A DNA stretch of 64,000 bases from Luteolibacter pohnpeiensis (GTDB lineage Bacteria; Verrucomicrobiota; Verrucomicrobiia; Verrucomicrobiales; Akkermansiaceae). Numbering within the stretch: the stretch's first letter is position 1; every line of letters begins with the position of its first letter. The position numbers and the translations under genes were made by a program. Under the pieces are notes generated by a model. It saw only the letters and a list, made by a program, of their open reading frames with translations, ran no database searches and was not told where the DNA came from. Where the stretch lies: the NCBI RefSeq assembly GCF_016595435.1, contig NZ_JAENIJ010000009.1, positions 93,078 to 157,077 of the forward strand, read 5' to 3'. Positions 1 through 8,053 of the stretch are shown piece by piece.

Positions 1-351
1 CTGAATCACATTGAGTTAAACTCGGAAATTTGGGAACTCGACGGCCCAACCGGCCCGTGGCGCGCGTTGTTTCTGCCCCGCACCGAACCTCTTCCGGACG
101 AACCATCGGCAGGCATCGGCCGCTATGTCCAAAACCTACCGCCCGAGCAATCAGTAGCGGCCTTGGTCTACCCGGATCGCCGCGGAAACGGCTTCGCGTT
201 ATCACGCCACAACGACCACCCGGGCTTGGATTTCACCCGCATCCAAGAGGCTGAGGACGTTCATTTCGCCCATGCCCGCGGGTTCGTTGCAAAAACTTCC
301 GCAACCGAGCCGGATCGTCTCAAGGATCTGCTGCGCCAGTCCTGGGTTTGA
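1..351 (+). CDS. MYG1-like (UPF0160) protein, 3' end only
   Basis: The reading frame is open from the first base of the window, so only the last 116 residues are present. The tail, with a GPWRALFLPR segment and an ending around HFAHARGFVAKT, resembles the C-terminus of MYG1/UPF0160 proteins (G-x-W-R near the start, then F-V-H-A-x-G-F followed by a short helix). MYG1 proteins are DHH-superfamily exonuclease-like proteins; the catalytic DHH part lies upstream of the window, so function cannot be confirmed here. It converges on the DUF6428 gene with a 14-base gap and no visible terminator. Confidence 0.55.
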   Translation: MNHIELNSEIWELDGPTGPWRALFLPRTEPLPDEPSAGIGRYVQNLPPEQSVAALVYPDRRGNGFALSRHNDHPGLDFTRIQEAEDVHFAHARGFVAKTSATEPDRLKDLLRQSWV

Positions 352-365
352 GACAGATCGCTCGA

Positions 366-854
366 TTAGCAGCATCCGGCGGGCCCACAGCAGGAGCCGG
401 AGCTGCTTTTTCTCGATCCCGGAAGGGGAGGCAAGCCAGGCGGAAGCCCGCACAGTTCAGGCGCAAGGCATTCCGTATGCTTGTTGGCCAGTTTTAAGAC
501 CACCGCCTCATCCGTCAGCTCATGGCTGGAAATGGTGTATTGGGAGATCACCTCATTTTCGTATTCGATTTCCACTGGAATCGATTCGTCCGGCAAGTAA
601 GCGGACGCCAGGTTCAGGATCGACGCCATTTTCCCGGTCTCGAGGCGATGTTCGAAATCTGGTCCGACCCAGATTTGCAACTGACACGTCACCGTCTCCC
701 GCAGCTTGCCGCCGCAGTCGAGAAATGTCTTCTGAACACGCCCAACCTCGGTCACGTGGAAGGAAACCGGCACTGCGGAGCCGTCCGGCAAACTGATGCG
801 GAATGCGCGGTCGGCATGGCTGGAGAGCAGGGATTTGAGTTCGGAAAGGATCAT
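366..854 (-). CDS. DUF6428 family protein
   Basis: A 162-residue soluble protein matching the DUF6428 type: an N-terminal helix (ILSELKSLLSSH) and a beta-rich core with an FLDCGGK segment. The family has no known reaction but often sits beside ArsR regulators and arsenic genes. The C-terminus is unusual: after a proline-rich stretch it ends in a cysteine cluster (SGSCCGPAGCC) that could bind a thiophilic metal or metalloid; this is inference. Its start codon overlaps the stop of the upstream arsR-like gene (ATGA), so the two are co-transcribed and probably translationally coupled. Confidence 0.75.
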   Translation of the reverse strand: MILSELKSLLSSHADRAFRISLPDGSAVPVSFHVTEVGRVQKTFLDCGGKLRETVTCQLQIWVGPDFEHRLETGKMASILNLASAYLPDESIPVEIEYENEVISQYTISSHELTDEAVVLKLANKHTECLAPELCGLPPGLPPLPGSRKSSSGSCCGPAGCC

Positions 855-1249
855 CGGATTTTTAAGGTCAGGGTCGTATCTCGTGTTGTGGAAATGAGTT
901 TGCGCGGACCGGGACAGCAGCTTTGTTCACGCTGCAAAAGCCGTGCTGCGGCACGTGGAGCATCGTGGCTCCAAGCCTCGTTAGCCTGCTCTGCGAAGAA
1001 CTGATCAAGCGCCAGAATTAAGGGGCGATACTCGGATCGGATGCGAAAGTAGGTCCATTTTTCGCATTTTTCACTCTCGAACAAATCCGCCTTACGAAGA
1101 ATTTGAACATGGCTGGAAACAGTGGATTGCCTCATTTCCAGAATATCCGCCAACTCGCAGACGCACAATGCTTCACGAAGCACGAGCTTGGCGATGCGCC
1201 ACCGCGTCGAATCGGCGATTGCCCTAGAAAACTGGACCACGTCTGGCAT
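851..1249 (-). CDS. ArsR/SmtB-family transcriptional repressor
   Basis: A winged-helix ArsR-type repressor. The box ALCVCELADIL matches the metal-binding ELCVCDL motif of arsenite-sensing ArsR proteins, followed by the recognition helix QSTVSSHVQILRKADL. A second cysteine pair (QSCCPG) lies near the C-terminus. The start at 1249 (MPDVVQFSRA) is preferred over an in-frame ATG at 1291, because a near-perfect palindrome that looks like the repressor's own operator covers the extra codons. It heads a two-gene unit with the DUF6428 gene; no arsenite efflux or arsenate reductase gene is present in the window. Confidence 0.85.
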   Translation of the reverse strand: MPDVVQFSRAIADSTRWRIAKLVLREALCVCELADILEMRQSTVSSHVQILRKADLFESEKCEKWTYFRIRSEYRPLILALDQFFAEQANEAWSHDAPRAAARLLQREQSCCPGPRKLISTTRDTTLTLKIR

Positions 1250-1263
1250 GACAACGATTCTCG

Positions 1264-1281
1264 TAACGGAATATTTCGTTA
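1264..1281. promoter_or_regulatory. Candidate ArsR operator
   Basis: An 18-base dyad, TAACGGAATATTTCGTTA, symmetric except for one mismatched base pair. It lies 15 bases upstream of the preferred arsR-like start. Position, size and AT-rich centre fit the operators of ArsR/SmtB repressors; autoregulation is inferred. Confidence 0.6.
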
Positions 1282-1422
1282 TAACAATCAAAAATCGATG
1301 GCATAATCGGGAATAATTCGCTCAGAGTCCTCGCGCGTGGATGCAAGCGCTTGAAGATTCAACCTCCCCTCTACAAAAAACATCCCTTGCGGGACCCCTC
1401 ATTGTTCATAAGTTAGACAACT

Positions 1423-2637
1423 ATGTCATCGCTCGCCGCTCCCTCTTTGCCTGATTATCTTCGCGAGGAAATTCTTCTTCATCCCGAAAATCGGAAGTTT
1501 CCGCCATTCGATCTGAGCCGCCTTCTGGGCACCGTTTTTGAGCCTACGAAAGATTGCCGCGTTTGCATTTTGATCGATTTCGATGAGCCAGCGGAGCTGA
1601 TTCAAAATTTCGCGTTTTTGGATCAGCCAGGCTTCCCGGTGCAAAAAAACGCTTACGAGCACTTCTACCTCGGCTTGAAAAACGGCGTGATGGAAAAGCT
1701 GCAAATGACTGGCGGTGAAATGTACGCCTATCGCTGCACCTACGGCTCCAATCTCGATTTAGAGGACGATGTCTGGGATACGGACGGCAATCATCTTTCC
1801 CTGGATGCGGATATTTATTCAAAATACGATCTCGTTCTCTGCATCTCAACTTTCTCTGCCACGGCACCACTCACCGCCAAGTGCAAGGAGTTCAACTTCC
1901 GTGGTGCGACCCTGCACGGGCTGAACGACATCATTCTCAATTCCGGCCTCGCCGTGGATTATCATCGAGTCTCCGAAGATGCTGAAAAAATCCGTCTCGC
2001 CTTGACCAAGGCGGACTCCATCGAGATCGACTTTGAACTGGAAGACGGCAGGGTTCTTACCGCTTGGCTCGGCCTCGGCGGGCAGGAAGCGCAGAAATCC
2101 CACGGCCTTTGCAACGGCAGCAAGCCAGACATTGCGAACCTCCCTGCGGGTGAAGTTTACTTCGTGCCAACCGATGCGCGAGGCCAGTTCCCGATGAAGT
2201 ACGAGGACGGCACCCTTGGAGTGCTTGAGGTGGAAGATCGTTGCATTGTCCACTCGACCTTGATCGAAGGCAATCAAGCCACCATCGACGCCCACAACGC
2301 ACGCCTGCAGGATGACCCGATGACCGGGACACTCGGTGAGCTCGGTTTTGGCACACAAGTGCTGCCAGTTTCCGGTGCCGACATTCAGGATGAGAAAGTG
2401 CTCGGCACCTGCCACCTGGCCACCGGTCGCGACGACCATCTCGGCGGTGACATTTTACCGGACATGTTCAAGCGTCACGAGAACTCGACGCATGACGACA
2501 TCCTTTTTGCCCCCCACAAAACTCCCAATTTCAACATCAGCCAAGTGCGGATGATCCGCGGTGAACAAAAGGAAATCCTGATCGAGAATTTCCGTCCGTC
2601 CCGCTTCGTCATGGATGCCCTCGCTGCCGGTCACTGA
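1423..2637 (+). CDS. M29-like (aminopeptidase T type) protein
   Basis: A 404-residue protein without signal peptide, distantly similar to M29 metallo-aminopeptidases (AmpS/PepS/aminopeptidase T). Visible family-like elements: NLPAGEVYFVP (residues 239-249, the glutamate-bearing 'NxPxGEV' motif), GELGFG (305-310), CHLATGRDDHLGG (330-342, a variant of the H-x-A-x-G ligand motif) and HDDILF (357-362, where M29 has H-x-D-x-M). The N-terminal 230 residues are not typical, so substrate and even activity are uncertain. It is monocistronic and followed by a good rho-independent terminator. Confidence 0.6.
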   Translation: MSSLAAPSLPDYLREEILLHPENRKFPPFDLSRLLGTVFEPTKDCRVCILIDFDEPAELIQNFAFLDQPGFPVQKNAYEHFYLGLKNGVMEKLQMTGGEMYAYRCTYGSNLDLEDDVWDTDGNHLSLDADIYSKYDLVLCISTFSATAPLTAKCKEFNFRGATLHGLNDIILNSGLAVDYHRVSEDAEKIRLALTKADSIEIDFELEDGRVLTAWLGLGGQEAQKSHGLCNGSKPDIANLPAGEVYFVPTDARGQFPMKYEDGTLGVLEVEDRCIVHSTLIEGNQATIDAHNARLQDDPMTGTLGELGFGTQVLPVSGADIQDEKVLGTCHLATGRDDHLGGDILPDMFKRHENSTHDDILFAPHKTPNFNISQVRMIRGEQKEILIENFRPSRFVMDALAAGH

Positions 2638-2653
2638 TGTGTTCATTCCAAAC

Positions 2654-2687
2654 GCCCCGCAGGCTTAAACCGGGCGGGGCAACTTTT
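2654..2687 (+). terminator. Rho-independent terminator after the M29-like gene
   Basis: GCCCCGC (2654-2660) pairs with GCGGGGC (2674-2680), a 7-bp GC-only stem with a 13-base loop, followed by aactttttc. It lies 17 bases after the stop codon. Confidence 0.8.
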
Positions 2688-2700
2688 TCATCCCTCGTTC

Positions 2701-3519
2701 ATGCGTGAAACACTAACCGTCATCGGCCTCTTCGTGGTGGCCGTGGCACTCCGCAGCTCTTGCCGCAACTCGGTGAGAAAGCTCGGCGCGGTTCTGTTTC
2801 TAACTGCCACGTTCTTCCTGTTCTATTTTCCTACCGGGATGATCGGTGTGGGAGTCCTTGGTGCGGGGATGTGGTTTCTGCTGCCATGGATCGAGCTGCT
2901 CACTCGCGTTCGCCGGATGCGCCTGCCGTTGAACAACCGGCTCAGCCATCGTGCACCGCCGGATCCATCGTTTTTCCCGAATGCCCCGGAATCCGCTGCT
3001 GCGATGGAGGAGGACGGCTTTGAGCACGTTTCCGATTGCGGTTGGGAATGGGCCGGCATGAAGCAGTTTTTCCGCCTCTACTGGCACCCGGAAGAACGCG
3101 CCGTCGCCGCAGTCTGCCTTTGCGAGCAATGTGATGTCGCATTCGCCTTCATTTCGATCACCTCCTACGATTGCTCGGGCAACATCTGGCGCACCACCAA
3201 CTTCCCGTTCGCGCCGACACTACGATGTCCACCGTACATTCGCTGGAATCACGTCCCGTGCGAGCGCAGCTGCTTTCACCAGATTCTGCAAAACCACCGG
3301 GAGTATCTTACGAAAAACAAGCTCGATGCGAAACTCCGCGTCCCGGATCCTGAAGAAATCGAAGACAGCATCGAAAAAGAGATGCGCCGGCAAGTGGAAC
3401 ACAATCTGGAAGCCGGAATCATCCGCCTCACTCCGGACGGCCATCATTTCAAATACTCAGGCCGTGGTATGATTTTTCTCTGGGGCCAGTTCGTCAAGGA
3501 CATGATCCGGCTTTGTTAG
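2701..3519 (+). CDS. Membrane protein of unknown function
   Basis: 272 residues. Two or three hydrophobic segments occupy roughly residues 3-65 (LTVIGLFVVAVAL and AVLFLTATFFLFYFP), then a long soluble domain with an acidic/basic helical stretch near residues 210-240 (EEIEDSIEKEMRRQVEHNL). I do not recognise the family. Cysteines are frequent (SSC, CLCEQC, PCERSC). It ends 5 bases before the stop of the convergent gene at 3525. The ATG lacks a clear Shine-Dalgarno sequence. Confidence 0.55.
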   Translation: MRETLTVIGLFVVAVALRSSCRNSVRKLGAVLFLTATFFLFYFPTGMIGVGVLGAGMWFLLPWIELLTRVRRMRLPLNNRLSHRAPPDPSFFPNAPESAAAMEEDGFEHVSDCGWEWAGMKQFFRLYWHPEERAVAAVCLCEQCDVAFAFISITSYDCSGNIWRTTNFPFAPTLRCPPYIRWNHVPCERSCFHQILQNHREYLTKNKLDAKLRVPDPEEIEDSIEKEMRRQVEHNLEAGIIRLTPDGHHFKYSGRGMIFLWGQFVKDMIRLC

Positions 3520-3524
3520 AACTG

Positions 3525-4058
3525 CTATGGATTTCCGCCAATTTCGCTATCCAGGTGGTGGATTTGATCTTGTAAATCGTTGCTCAAATCAGCCACTTCT
3601 GTCTCCAGCTCGGCCTTCAGTTCATCCCGATTTTCCATTGCGCTTTTGACGCTTGGGTGAACCACTCCCAAGCCATCAGCCTCCAGCTCGGCGACTTTTC
3701 TTTTCGCCGCCAAGTAGTTGGAAAAGAGCGAGTGATCGGATGACTTGAGCCCTTCCGCGAATGACAACAATTCGTCTCCTTCGAGATGGTGTAACTTTTC
3801 CAACTGCTCCTTGAGCCGGATCGAGCGGCGCTGTTTCTCCGCTTTGAGCCCACCCGCCGCATGGCGATTGCTTTGAGGGATTTCTGTCGATTGTTCAGCC
3901 AATTCGTTGGAGTTGACTGATTTTTGCAGCCTGCCCTGTGGTTCTGCCGACACCTCCGACGTCCGGTTGGAAACCGAACGGTCATGCTGGGGCCAAAAGA
4001 AAAACAGAGCAGCACCAAGCACACACAAGCCGACGACAAGTTTCAGTGTTCTCGACAT
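3525..4058 (-). CDS. Small anchored or exported protein of unknown function
   Basis: About 177 residues. An N-terminal hydrophobic segment (LVVGLCVLGAALFFFW) works as a signal anchor or uncleaved signal. The remainder is polar with a high-charge helical part (EKQRRSIRLKEQLEKLHHLEG and later ELKAELETEVADL), so it is probably coiled coil in the periplasm. The start at 4058 (MSRTLK) places the basic n-region directly before the hydrophobic core; an ATG four codons upstream is also possible. Family not recognised. Confidence 0.5.
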   Translation of the reverse strand: MSRTLKLVVGLCVLGAALFFFWPQHDRSVSNRTSEVSAEPQGRLQKSVNSNELAEQSTEIPQSNRHAAGGLKAEKQRRSIRLKEQLEKLHHLEGDELLSFAEGLKSSDHSLFSNYLAAKRKVAELEADGLGVVHPSVKSAMENRDELKAELETEVADLSNDLQDQIHHLDSEIGGNP

Positions 4059-4142
4059 CGTCGCATACACTAGGTTTTACAGATCGAAACACAAGACCAA
4101 ACGTTGATATAGAAACCTCACCAGTAAGTGGCGATTCTCGTG

Positions 4143-4871
4143 CTACGGCACGATGGATTCATCCAGTTTGAATGCTTCCCGCGCCTTGGCATACAGCCGC
4201 ACGTATTCCGCCTCCAGCGCTGCCGCAAACTCTGCCCGACCTGCATGCGTCCGCGCTCCTGGCCCGGCGAACATGGGGGCTCCCACATAGACCCACAATC
4301 GACCGCGCTTTGCGGGTAACCACGGTCCGATGTTCACCAGCCGATGCGTCCCCAGCACAATCACCGGCACCACCGGTTTGCCGGACCAAGCAGCCAGGGT
4401 GCAGACGCCTTGCTTGACCCTCGCACCGCGCAGGACGGATTGCTCACCGCACATCAATTCACCCTCAGGGAAAATCCCCACGGCTTCGCCCCGCGCCAGA
4501 CGGCGGAGGCCTTCACGGATCGTCGGAATCGCTGACCCTTGCCGATCGACCCGCAGCGCTCCGCCTAAATACAACACCGTCCGCATCGGCCAATAGCGGT
4601 AGAACTCGATCCGGGAAACCCAGCTGATCTTGCGTGAGGTGACCACACTCATCACCACAGGGTCCAGATGGCTGACATGGCTGACCGCGATCACCATGCC
4701 ATCCTTTGCATTCAATGTTTCCAACCCTGCGCACTTCACCCGCATGGTGCAGGCAAAGATGCCCCGCCACAAACTACGACAAAAGGCGTAGAAGCTGGCT
4801 GGCTGCTTCGATCCCGCTTTAACCGGTACTCCGCCGGGATAGCGGATCGCCTCAATCCATTTGCCGATCAT
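4143..4871 (-). CDS. plsC: 1-acyl-glycerol-3-phosphate acyltransferase family (PlsC-like)
   Basis: A 242-residue acyltransferase of the PlsC fold, which transfers acyl groups to lysophosphatidate at the inner membrane. The catalytic block is SHVSHLDPV (the H-x4-D motif) near residue 65, and the substrate-binding block is FPEGEL near residue 133. Its start overlaps the stop of rlmN by four bases (ATGA), so the two form an operon. A perfect 6-bp hairpin with a TACG loop (4138-4153) covers the stop codon but lacks a U-tract. The exact acyl acceptor cannot be read from sequence. Confidence 0.85.
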   Translation of the reverse strand: MIGKWIEAIRYPGGVPVKAGSKQPASFYAFCRSLWRGIFACTMRVKCAGLETLNAKDGMVIAVSHVSHLDPVVMSVVTSRKISWVSRIEFYRYWPMRTVLYLGGALRVDRQGSAIPTIREGLRRLARGEAVGIFPEGELMCGEQSVLRGARVKQGVCTLAAWSGKPVVPVIVLGTHRLVNIGPWLPAKRGRLWVYVGAPMFAGPGARTHAGRAEFAAALEAEYVRLYAKAREAFKLDESIVP

Positions 4872-5986
4872 GGATTGTCCGCCACCCGCTTGCGTTTATC
4901 CGCCTTCAACTGGCCGCAACCCGCCGCCACATCGATTCCACGGCGCTGGCGGAAAGTGCAGGGAAATCCTGCATCTAACAAAATCCTCTGGAACTCGATT
5001 CCCGCCGAACGAGCCGCCGCCTGACCGGCGAAACCACCGGTTGGATTCAGCGGAATCAAATTCACGTGCGCGTCAATTCCATCTAACAGATCAACCAATT
5101 TCCGCGCAACTTCCGGTGAGTCGTTTTTTCCAGCAATCAGCGTCCAGCCAAAAAAGATCCGTTTCCCGGTAATTCGGCCATAATCCCGACAAGCGGAGAT
5201 CAGCATTTCCAGCGACCAGCGCTTGCCTGCGGGAACCAATGCCGTGCGCTCTTCCTCGGTGGCACCATGCAAGCTCACCGCCAACCTGTAAGGTCGTTCC
5301 TCCTCCGCCATTTTCAGAATCGCAGGTACGACTCCCACCGTACTGATGGCGATTTTAGCCGGGCCGATGCTTGCACCCCGGACATCGGAAACAATGTCCA
5401 TCGCCTTCATCACCGCGTCGTAGTTGTGCAGCGGTTCGCCCATGCCCATGAGAACCAGATTTCGCAACCGCTTGTCAGGCTCGGTTTGCTTGAGCACACG
5501 GCGCACATGCAGCACCTGGGCCACGATTTCACCCGGCCGCAAATGCCGGACAAATCCCATCTGGCCAGTGGCACAGAACACGCATCCCATCGCGCATCCC
5601 GCCTGGGTGCTGATGCATGCGGTCTGGCGGCCGTCATAGCCCATCAGAACGGTTTCAATGGTCTGGCCATCCGTCAGCCGCAGCAGGAACTTCTGCGTCA
5701 GCCCATCGCTGCTGCGGATTTCCTCGACCACTTCCGGAACATCGAGTGAGTAAGCCTTGCCATCGCCAACGTTCGACTCAACCCATCGCAGCAGGGGAGG
5801 GGATAAATCCGCGCGAGCTGCGAGATTCACTTCACCTTCGCGATGAATCGCCCGCCACAACGCCTTCGCGTGGTGTGCATTGACACCATCACTTTCCAGC
5901 AAAGCGCTGATTTCGGAAAAACCGAAATCATGCAGCGATCGCCGGACCGTGTAGCTCATGGCGCAATCCAACCGCTGCAACGCCAA
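4868..5986 (-). CDS. rlmN: 23S rRNA (A2503-C2)/tRNA methyltransferase RlmN
   Basis: 372 residues, a normal RlmN length. The radical-SAM cluster motif is CAMGCVFCAT (C-x3-C-x2-C), preceded by the family segment ACISTQAG. The conserved methyl-carrier cysteine is in the C-terminal RGIDVAAGCGQL. GMGEPLHNYDAVMKA is the SAM-binding GEP motif. RlmN methylates A2503 of 23S rRNA and A37 of some tRNAs. An alternative start lies at codon 10 (5959). It is first gene of the rlmN-plsC pair. Confidence 0.95.
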   Translation of the reverse strand: MALQRLDCAMSYTVRRSLHDFGFSEISALLESDGVNAHHAKALWRAIHREGEVNLAARADLSPPLLRWVESNVGDGKAYSLDVPEVVEEIRSSDGLTQKFLLRLTDGQTIETVLMGYDGRQTACISTQAGCAMGCVFCATGQMGFVRHLRPGEIVAQVLHVRRVLKQTEPDKRLRNLVLMGMGEPLHNYDAVMKAMDIVSDVRGASIGPAKIAISTVGVVPAILKMAEEERPYRLAVSLHGATEEERTALVPAGKRWSLEMLISACRDYGRITGKRIFFGWTLIAGKNDSPEVARKLVDLLDGIDAHVNLIPLNPTGGFAGQAAARSAGIEFQRILLDAGFPCTFRQRRGIDVAAGCGQLKADKRKRVADNP

Positions 5987-6054
5987 CGATCAAGCCCGAT
6001 CTGCCATACCTCGACCTTGCCGAATTCTCAAGCAACTGATAGTTCACTGCTTCA

Positions 6055-6264
6055 ATGATCCAATGGTACTACGCGAAAGGCGGCCAACAAATGGGCCCAG
6101 TGACATTTGAAGAGCTACAGGCGCTCGCAACAAGTGGTGGCCTGATGCCTGGCGATTTGGTCTGGAATCAATCCATGAAAGACTGGCTACCGGCTTCGTC
6201 GGTGTCTGGTATTTTCAATGGAACCAGTTCGTTCAGTCCCTATGCGACACCTCCAAGTTCCTGA
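6055..6264 (+). CDS. GYF_2 (DUF4339) domain fragment, N-terminal half of an interrupted membrane protein
   Basis: 69 residues made of one GYF-type domain (IQWYYAKGGQQMGPVTFEELQ ... LVWNQSMKDWLPAS), which in such proteins binds proline-rich peptides on the cytoplasmic side. It ends at a TGA at 6262. The same frame continues without any further stop into the membrane protein that follows. The flanking residues SPYATPPSS-stop-TDPEP line up residue by residue with NPYAAPDSSFAEPEP of the neighbouring paralogue, the TGA taking the place of Phe. It is therefore best read as the first half of a broken GYF-membrane fusion. Confidence 0.7.
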   Translation: MIQWYYAKGGQQMGPVTFEELQALATSGGLMPGDLVWNQSMKDWLPASSVSGIFNGTSSFSPYATPPSS

Positions 6265-6282
6265 ACCGACCCTGAGCCACTT

Positions 6283-7119
6283 GTGCAAGGAGAGTCGTTA
6301 TCTGAGATCGTCCCTGGAGGTGATCCAGTTCAAATCGGAAAGTGCATCTCCCGAGGTTTCACATTGACCAAGCGGAATGTCGTAATCGCGCTGCTCGCCG
6401 CAATCATTTATCTCGTAGTAACCCTGATCTGTAATTTCGGATTTAAAAAGATGGATGAAGCATTCGGTTGGGGAAAGAATGTCGAAGTTCCAACATTATT
6501 TAATTCAAGTTCCAGTAGCTTCCCATCATCGCCATCGCACCCAAGCTACCCGCGTCCTCCAATTCACACAAGGCAACCGAGTCTGCCTAATACCCTTTTA
6601 TCACAATTCGTAAGCGCCTTTTTAGCGATAGGTCTAGTATCGCTGAGTTTGCCTATAGTATCCGGCAAAAAGAGTGGCTTAAAGTTCATATGTCCAAATG
6701 TTTCGCATTTCTTCAAGTCAATACTAGTTCTTTATCCATTTTATTTACTCGTAGATATAGCCTACTCATTAGTCAATCCTCTCATTTTAGTATTACCCAT
6801 ACTCATTATTACAATCACATTAATGGTTCGTTATGGGTATTTTATCCATGCGATTATCGATCGAGATATGAATCCATTGGAGGCACTAAAATACAGCGCA
6901 AAGATCACAACAAACAATCGACTAAACCTTTTCGTCTTGTGGATGGCGTCCATTGGCATCCTTATTCTTGGAGCAATCGCTTTATGTGTCGGCGTTCTGT
7001 TCGCAATTCCGATGCTTTTCATCATGTCATCGGTAGCCTATCGCTGGATGCAATACGGCCACCGCGCCGCGATGGACCACCCCGGCACGGAGATTCCGAT
7101 GCTTTCTTCCATCGAGTGA
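6283..7119 (+). CDS. Multi-helix membrane protein, second half of the interrupted GYF fusion
   Basis: 278 residues if started at the GTG at 6283, but the frame is continuous with the upstream GYF domain apart from the TGA at 6262-6264. About six hydrophobic segments are visible, separated by a Ser/Pro-rich loop near residues 70-100. The part SAKITTNNRLNLFVLWMAS closely matches SAKITTFNRPNVFILWMAS in the next gene. Base composition is much more AT-rich than neighbouring genes. Function unknown. Whether the fragment is still made from the GTG is uncertain. Confidence 0.6.
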   Translation: MQGESLSEIVPGGDPVQIGKCISRGFTLTKRNVVIALLAAIIYLVVTLICNFGFKKMDEAFGWGKNVEVPTLFNSSSSSFPSSPSHPSYPRPPIHTRQPSLPNTLLSQFVSAFLAIGLVSLSLPIVSGKKSGLKFICPNVSHFFKSILVLYPFYLLVDIAYSLVNPLILVLPILIITITLMVRYGYFIHAIIDRDMNPLEALKYSAKITTNNRLNLFVLWMASIGILILGAIALCVGVLFAIPMLFIMSSVAYRWMQYGHRAAMDHPGTEIPMLSSIE

Positions 7120-7162
7120 TTGCTCGCGTTCGATCGGATTACGCAATGCGCGAAATCATCGA

Positions 7163-7191
7163 GCGGACTGGCCTTACTCCAGCCAGTCCGC
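7163..7191. repeat. Strong hairpin between the paralogous membrane-protein genes
   Basis: GCGGACTGGC (7163-7172) and GCCAGTCCGC (7182-7191) form a perfect 10-bp stem with a 9-base loop. There is no T-tract on either side, so it is not a standard intrinsic terminator; it may stabilise the upstream mRNA or attenuate transcription into the second gene. Confidence 0.55.
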
Positions 7192-7219
7192 CATCCACCG
7201 GACTCTCAAAAATGGTCTC

Positions 7220-8050
7220 ATGAGCGATTGGCATTCAGGCAACAATGGCTCCATGAAGAAGACTGCCTCCACCAATCCTTATGCGGCACCTGATAGCAGT
7301 TTCGCCGAGCCGGAACCCGCGCCGTTAGGTGAAGCGCTTCAAGAAATTCCACCTGGCAGCGATCCTCTCAACGTATGGCTTTGCGTGAAACGTGGGTTCA
7401 AATTGACGAAACGAAATTATCTAACACTGATTTTGACGATCTCGGTAATCTTTATCATTTATCTGGTTAGTCATCACTTTCTAAGAAACCATGGTTTACT
7501 TGGCACATTCGCAATTCAGCTGATCGTTCTTTATTTTACTCTATGTATCAAAAAGGTATGTCTAAATGCTGTCTCCGGGCGAGTGATTCGACTTCACCAG
7601 GTACTCAGCTTCGGTGTCCCACGATACCTGAAAATCTCACTCCTCATCGCGCCCGTTTTTGCGGTTTTTGATAGTTTAAAGTATTTGCCAGTTCCGATGA
7701 TACTATATTGGATCATCCTGCTACTTATCTTAGGCTTTTATATTCCATACGGTTTCTTCACCTATGCGATCATCGATCGAAATATGGGAGTGCTAGAATC
7801 ACTTCGATACAGTGCAAAAATCACCACCTTTAACCGGCCGAATGTCTTCATTCTATGGATGGCATCCGTTGCGGTGATTGCTGTAGGGATCATGGCCATT
7901 TATTTTGGCATTTTGTTCACTTATCCGGTTGCCATTCTTGCCAACGCCGCAGCCTACCGCTGGCTCCAATATGGCGATCGAGCGCTATTGGACCATCCCG
8001 GCACGAAGATTCCGATGCTTTCTTCCACTCAGGTCACGTCCAAATCTTAA
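7220..8050 (+). CDS. Multi-helix membrane protein, intact paralogue
   Basis: 276 residues, paralogous to the gene at 6283: a shared P-G-S/G-D-P motif (EIPPGSDPLNVWLCVKRGF), the same transmembrane layout, the same R-N-M-G/N-x-L-E-x-L-x-Y-S-A-K segment, and nearly identical 3' DNA (bases near 7075-7113 against 7991-8028). It lacks a GYF domain but keeps the linker SSFAEPEP. Strongly AT-rich in the membrane part. Function unknown. It converges on the gluconolactonase-like gene with a 3-base gap. Confidence 0.65.
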   Translation: MSDWHSGNNGSMKKTASTNPYAAPDSSFAEPEPAPLGEALQEIPPGSDPLNVWLCVKRGFKLTKRNYLTLILTISVIFIIYLVSHHFLRNHGLLGTFAIQLIVLYFTLCIKKVCLNAVSGRVIRLHQVLSFGVPRYLKISLLIAPVFAVFDSLKYLPVPMILYWIILLLILGFYIPYGFFTYAIIDRNMGVLESLRYSAKITTFNRPNVFILWMASVAVIAVGIMAIYFGILFTYPVAILANAAAYRWLQYGDRALLDHPGTKIPMLSSTQVTSKS

Positions 8051-8053
8051 GGA

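Noticed and set aside
6262..6264. TGA read as selenocysteine
   Set aside because: The aligned paralogue has Phe there, no SECIS-like hairpin directly follows, and no sel genes are in the window.
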